Assembly (NCBI GenBank): GCA_963793025.1
Contig: CAWBYL010000006.1
Span: forward strand, 1,529,829-1,593,828
Reading direction: 5' to 3'
Origin: CAWBYL01 sp963793025
GTDB taxonomy: Bacteria; Actinomycetota; Acidimicrobiia; Acidimicrobiales; Acidimicrobilacustridaceae
DNA length: 64,000 nt
Shown: piece after piece, positions 60,018 to 64,000 of the stretch
Layout: the number at the start of each line of letters is the position of its first letter
Position numbering within the stretch: the first letter of the stretch is position 1
Made by a program: the position numbers and the translations under genes
The notes under the pieces: model-generated
The model's input: only the letters and a program-made list of their open reading frames with translations
The model's database searches: none
Told to the model about the DNA's origin: nothing

Positions 60018-60127
60018 GCGACGGTCCCGACTGACCCACTGCGACGCTGTCGACCGGCCCCGGTGCTGAGCGCCGGGGCCGGTCCGCGTCCGATCTACGG
60101 TGGGTGGCAGCGACTCAAGGAGCCCGG

Positions 60128-61415
60128 GTGAACGACGCCCTCCGCCGCACCCATCGCGAGGACGCCTCCGCCGTCGTGGAGCTGGCTCGTCAGCACCGGG
60201 ACGTCATCGTCCCCCTCGCCAACGGCGAACCCGACAAGTTGCTCGACGCCATCGACGCCGCCGGTCCCGACCTGCAGGACGTCACCGTGCACCAGATGCA
60301 CACCCTGCGCGACCGGCCCTATCTCCACGGCGCCTATCCGGGGCTGCGGCACGTCTCGTACTTCCTGTCGCCGGTGACGCGGCCGGCGTTCGGCACGGGC
60401 GGCTGCGACTTCACCCCCGCCCACTTCTCCGACATGCCGCACCTGTTGCGCGACATCGCCCCCGACCCGCTGGTCATCGCCACCTCGGCCCCGCCCGATC
60501 GCCACGGCTGGTTCTCCCTCGGCACCAACGCCGACTACGTGGCCCGGTTCATCGGACGGGCTCCGTTCTTCCTCGAGGCCAACGCGGCCATGCCCCGCAC
60601 CCGTGGTGAGAACAACGTCCACGTCTCCCAGGTCGCCGGTTGGATCGAGGCCGACCAGCCCCTCGTCGAGGTTCCGCGGGCACCGGTCGGGGTCAAGGAC
60701 CGGGTGATCGGCGAGGCCATCGCCGAACGGGTCCCCGACGGGGCCACGATCCAGGTCGGCATCGGCTCGATACCGGCGGCGGCGCTGGGTGCCCTCGAGA
60801 ACCATCGCGATCTCGGGGTCCACACCGAACTGCTCTCCGACGGGCTGGCCGACCTGTTCACCGCCGGCGTCGTCACCGGATCGCGCAAGGTCAGCCGCCC
60901 CGGGAAGATGGTCACCACCTTCGCGTTGGGCACGCGCTCCTTCTACGACTTCCTCGATGACAACGCCGCGGTGGAGTTGCTCCCGGTCGACTGGGTGAAC
61001 GACCCGCGTGTCATCGGCCGGGAGCGGTGCTTCGTCTCGATCAACGCCACCTGCGAGGTCGACCTGCTCGGCCAGGCGAACTCGGAGATGATCGACGGCC
61101 GACTCTGGTCCGGCTCGGGAGGGCAGGCCGACTTCGCCGAGGGCGCGATGTACTCGCCCGAGGGCAAGGGCTTCCTCGCCCTCCACTCGACCACCGCCGA
61201 CGAATCGGTGAGCCGTATCAAGGTGCGCCTGGGCGAAGGAGCGATCGTGACGACGCTGAAGAACACCATCGACCACGTGGTCACCGAGTACGGCGTGGCC
61301 GAGCTGCGCGGCAGCGCCGATCTCGGTGCGGGCCCGCCGCCTCATCGACATCGCCCACCCCAAGTTCCGTGACGCTCTCGCGGTCGAGGGCGCGAGCCGG
61401 TGGCTTCCTCCGTGA
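60128..61415 (+). pseudogene. Acetyl-CoA hydrolase/4-hydroxybutyrate CoA-transferase, one frameshift near the end
   Basis: AAGGAG precedes GTG 60128. The first 398 or so residues (VHQMHTLRDRPYLHG, VGIGSIPAAALGALENH, SGSGGQADFAEGAMYSPEG, VVTEYGVAELRG) are those of a Cat1/acetyl-CoA hydrolase family protein. Near 61322 the frame changes: the original frame ends as HRHRPPQVP, while the +1 frame gives SVRARRLIDIAHPKFRDALA and stops at 61415. The restored protein would be about 428 residues, normal for the family. One extra base (or two missing) explains it. The threonine aldolase gene starts inside its end. Confidence 0.85.
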
Positions 61416-62485
61416 CTGACCAGGGTCCGTACTCCGTGGCCGCCCCCGAGGGCGTGTCCTTCGCCAGCGACAACGCCGCCGGTGTGCTGCCCGAGGTCAT
61501 GGAGGCGATGGCCGAGGCCAACACGGGTCCGGCATTGGCCTACGGCGACGATCCCTGGACGGCGCGCGCCGCCGCGGCCGTCGCCGAGACCTTCGGCACC
61601 GAAGTCGAGGTCGCCTTCTGTTGGGGTGGGACCGGAGCGAACGTGGTCGGTCTCCAATGTCTGCTCCAGCCCTGGGAGGCGGTGATCTGCCCCCAGAGCG
61701 CCCACATCGCGGTCGACGAGTGCGGAGCGCCCGAGCGCTTCACCGGGGCCAAGTTGATCACCGTGCCCACCCCGGACGGAAAGCTCCGACCGGCCCAAAT
61801 CGGCCCGCTGCTCCACGGACGCGGCGACCAGCACCACGTTCAGCCTCGGGTCGTGTCCATCACCCAGTCGACCGAGAGCGGCACGCTCTACCAGCCCGAC
61901 GAGTTGGCCGCCGTGGTCGCGGAGGCCCACAGCCACGGCCTGGTCGTCCACCTCGACGGGGCCCGTCTGGCCAACGCCGCCGCTGCGCTGGGCGGCGACG
62001 TTCGCCGCACCACTGTCGATGCCGGCGTCGACGTGCTCACGTTGGGGGGCACCAAGGCGGGAGGCATGTACGGCGAGGCGGTGGTGTTCCTCCGGCCCGA
62101 GCTCGGTGAGTCCGTCGCCTTCGTGCGCAAGCAGGCCGGGCAGCTCCCGTCGAAGATGCGCTTCGTCGCCGCCCAGTTCTGCGCCCTGCTCGGCGGCGAC
62201 CTCTGGATCGGGGCGGCGAGGCACGCCAACGCCATGGCCGGCCGACTGGCCGCGGCCATGACCGGTGCGCCCGGGGTGTCCGTGGTTCGGCCGCCCGAGG
62301 TGAACGCCGTGTTCGTGCGGCTGCCGTCGGCGGCAGCGGTGGCCGACCTGAAGGCGTGGTCGTTCGTGTGGGACTGGGACGTCGAGGCCAACGAGGTGCG
62401 GCTCATGACCTCCTTCGCGACCACGGAAGCCGACGTGGATGCCTTCGCCGCCGGCGTGAGGGCCATAGCCGCCCGCCACTGCTGA
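61400..62485 (+). CDS. ltaE: Low-specificity L-threonine aldolase
   Basis: 361 residues, PLP fold type I: FASDNAAGVLPEVMEAM, FCWGGTGANVVGLQ, HLDGARLANAAAAL (Asp for the pyridine nitrogen) and the Schiff-base lysine in LTLGGTKAGGMYG. Cleaves L-threonine or allo-threonine to glycine and acetaldehyde. GTG 61400 overlaps the CoA-transferase 3' end. Beta-eliminating lyases are a less likely alternative. Confidence 0.88.
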   Translation: MASSVTDQGPYSVAAPEGVSFASDNAAGVLPEVMEAMAEANTGPALAYGDDPWTARAAAAVAETFGTEVEVAFCWGGTGANVVGLQCLLQPWEAVICPQSAHIAVDECGAPERFTGAKLITVPTPDGKLRPAQIGPLLHGRGDQHHVQPRVVSITQSTESGTLYQPDELAAVVAEAHSHGLVVHLDGARLANAAAALGGDVRRTTVDAGVDVLTLGGTKAGGMYGEAVVFLRPELGESVAFVRKQAGQLPSKMRFVAAQFCALLGGDLWIGAARHANAMAGRLAAAMTGAPGVSVVRPPEVNAVFVRLPSAAAVADLKAWSFVWDWDVEANEVRLMTSFATTEADVDAFAAGVRAIAARHC

Positions 62486-62522
62486 CCTCGGGGCCGGTGG
62501 GCGCGAGCGAGGCTCGCCGGTC

Positions 62523-63769
62523 TCAGTCCCTCGTCGGCAAGGTCTGCACCGCCCGGATGATGGCGGCGAACGTGGGAGCCCAGTCAGGCGGGGCCTGGGC
62601 CAGTTGAGCCTCGATCAGGGGCAACCCCAGCGGGAAGGCGGCCAACCACCAGGCGAGCGCCTCGGGGTCGACGTCGTCGCGGACGGCGCCGGCGGCCTGC
62701 GCAGTGCGGATGGCCGAGGCGACGGCGACGAGTGTCCGCTCCTGGAGCGGGAGGAGCACCTCGGCAACCTCGGGTTCGCGCGCGCCGCGGCGCGGGCCTC
62801 GAGCCGCAGAGCCCGGTCCCACCGCGCTCGGCGCCGCTCGCCCGTTCTCGAGCCTGGCCGCGAGAGCCTTGCCCGAGGCCATCGGGCTCCCGTGGAGGAA
62901 GACATCGGTGGCACGCAGGAGGTCGTCGTGGGCCTGGGGCAAGGTGAGCTGGAGGACCACCTCGGTGAGGAGGTTGGCCTTCCCCCGGAAGCGGTTGTAC
63001 ATGGCCCCGGTCGTGAGACCGGCTCGGCGGGCGATGTCGGCGACGGTCGCGTCCTCGTAGCCCTTGGCGGCGAAGACATCGGCCGCAGACCGCACCAACG
63101 CGTCACCGGCGCCGTCGACCGGATGGCCGGCGGGCGGCGCTCCACCGCGGGATCTGACGGCGTCGGGCCGCCCTCTTTCTCGGGCCCGGCGTGTCCCACG
63201 GCCCACCAGGGTGGCCAGTGTGACCAGGTGGTCGATGGTGTCCCACCCCGACGACGGCGGGGCGCTCACCAGGCCGAGGAGGTAGGAGCCCGCCGAGGCC
63301 GCCGGGCCGAGCAGGACCAGAGCACGTGGGTCCTGGTCGGGCCGGGCGATCCCCGAGGCTCGCGGAGGCGCTGGACTCGTCGTCTCGTCGTTGCACGGCC
63401 TCGGAGACCACTGGCCGCAGCTCGGGGGCATGACGGGAGGCCAACATGAAGCTCGAACATCACGTCGGGGAAGGTGTCGTCCAGGGCCGTCGCCCGGCCC
63501 GGCGCAGCCGTCGGGTCGACGCCCGCAGGTTCGGGGGATCCGCCGCCCTCCGGTTGGGGCCCGCGGTCGAGGCGCTCCTCGACCAGAGCGACGACGAGCT
63601 CGGACTTGCCGGGAAACCGGTTGTAGATGGCGCTGGTGGCGACGTGGCAGCGTTCGGCCACGCCTGTCAACGCCACCGCGTCGTAGCCCACCCGCAGGAG
63701 CTCCGATGCCGTGGCGTCGAGGATCTCCTCCCGCAGTTCCGCCGCCCTCACCTTGCTGACCTTCACCAT
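62523..63769 (-). pseudogene. Tandem TetR regulator broken by several indels
   Basis: Reading from ATG 63769 there is a first TetR helix-turn-helix (TGVAERCHVATSAIYNRFPG). Its ligand domain shifts frame near 63447 (into MLASRHAPELRPVVSEA) and again between about 63400 and 63340 (into DPRALVLLGPAASAGSYLLG). A second helix-turn-helix follows (ADIARRAGLTTGAMYNRFRG). The second ligand domain shows two compensating shifts near 62855 and 62790, where the best frame reads RARWDRALRLEARAAARANP. At least four indels in 1.25 kb point to a pseudogene or a poor local consensus. Two separate adjacent TetR genes are an alternative. Confidence 0.7.
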
Positions 63770-63877
63770 CAGGTCACCCCGTCACGCCGTTCGTGGTCGT
63801 GCCGATCATGATGGCGCCGCCGCCCGACCCCCGCCAGCATTGCGCTCCCGCGGCCGGAACCCCACCGGTGGAGCAGG

Positions 63878-64000
63878 TCAGGCCGGCTCACCGGTGATCG
63901 GCCGACCGGCAGCCACCGACCGGTCGACGCCGTCGGGGGTCTTGGCCACCTTGCCCATGACGAGCACGTGATGCACGCCGGTGGACATGACGGCCGGACT
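63878..64000 (-). CDS. C-terminal end of an unidentified protein (runs off right edge)
   Basis: The last 40 codons before a TGA at 63878 read through HHVLVMGKVAKTPDGVDRSV and end RPITGEPA, with normal high-GC codon use. Too short to name. Confidence 0.5.
   Translation of the reverse strand, partial: SPAVMSTGVHHVLVMGKVAKTPDGVDRSVAAGRPITGEPA

Overview
The window is about 64 kb of very GC-rich DNA with strong third-position G/C preference. It has many GTG starts and promoters whose predicted transcription starts fall on or next to the start codon. Gene content (several short-chain dehydrogenases, an F420/luciferase-type oxidoreductase, two P450s, a DUF222-HNH protein, TetR/IclR/MarR regulators, a geranylgeranyl-reductase-family flavoprotein, PHA synthase) points to an actinobacterium, plausibly a free-living aerobic heterotroph of the Acidimicrobiia type. 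The assignment is inferred from gene content, not from a marker gene.

Left part (1-20.4 kb): housekeeping and central metabolism. The 5' end of greA diverges from a branched-chain amino-acid operon (leuB-ilvE-cimA plus a conserved unknown). That operon is preceded by a 12-codon leader peptide (ending Val-Ala-Ile-Ile-Arg) and two hairpins that look like a transcription attenuator. Next come an L,D-transpeptidase, gltX with a YdcF-like gene, tRNA-Gln, a PAS/degenerate-GGDEF/EAL protein, an aldo/keto reductase with a LOG-family gene, an SDR whose YxxxK motif is FxxxM, phaC divergent from a geranylgeranyl-reductase-family gene across a perfect TGTGA-N6-TCACA site, a phosphoketolase gene with one frameshift plus ackA, and a secreted coiled-coil/VanY peptidase.

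Middle part (20.5-41.7 kb): catabolic or secondary genes in short operons. SDR + SnoaL-like; a four-gene operon of a dimeric-barrel-like unknown, an Old Yellow Enzyme-type flavoprotein, an APH-like kinase and a flavin reductase; TauD; SDR + DUF7064-like; PAP2; YdeI + MarR; a luciferase-like oxidoreductase; SDR; alpha/beta hydrolase; a D-aminoacylase-type amidohydrolase divergent from an IclR regulator with a clear operator; a cupin lipoprotein and a META-domain lipoprotein; a P450 divergent from a TetR regulator across an 11-bp-arm inverted repeat; VOC, AraC and enoyl-CoA hydratase genes.

Right part (41.9-64 kb): a DUF222-HNH gene and a pair of ABC exporter half-transporters with small genes. 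Then follows a less ordered stretch (about 47.8-56.2 kb) of orphan small genes, gene remnants, an APH(6)-like kinase, a methyltransferase and two type II toxin-antitoxin modules. After that come a second P450, tRNA-Glu, a class III adenylate cyclase divergent from a TetR regulator with overlapping -10 boxes, aqpZ, a CoA-transferase gene with one frameshift, a threonine aldolase, a tandem TetR gene broken by several indels, and the 3' end of an unidentified gene.

Broken frames occur in at least four genes (about 15.82, 48.01, 61.32 and 62.8-63.45 kb). They could be real decay or consensus errors in high-GC sequence; raw reads would decide. No IS element, CRISPR array or prophage was seen.
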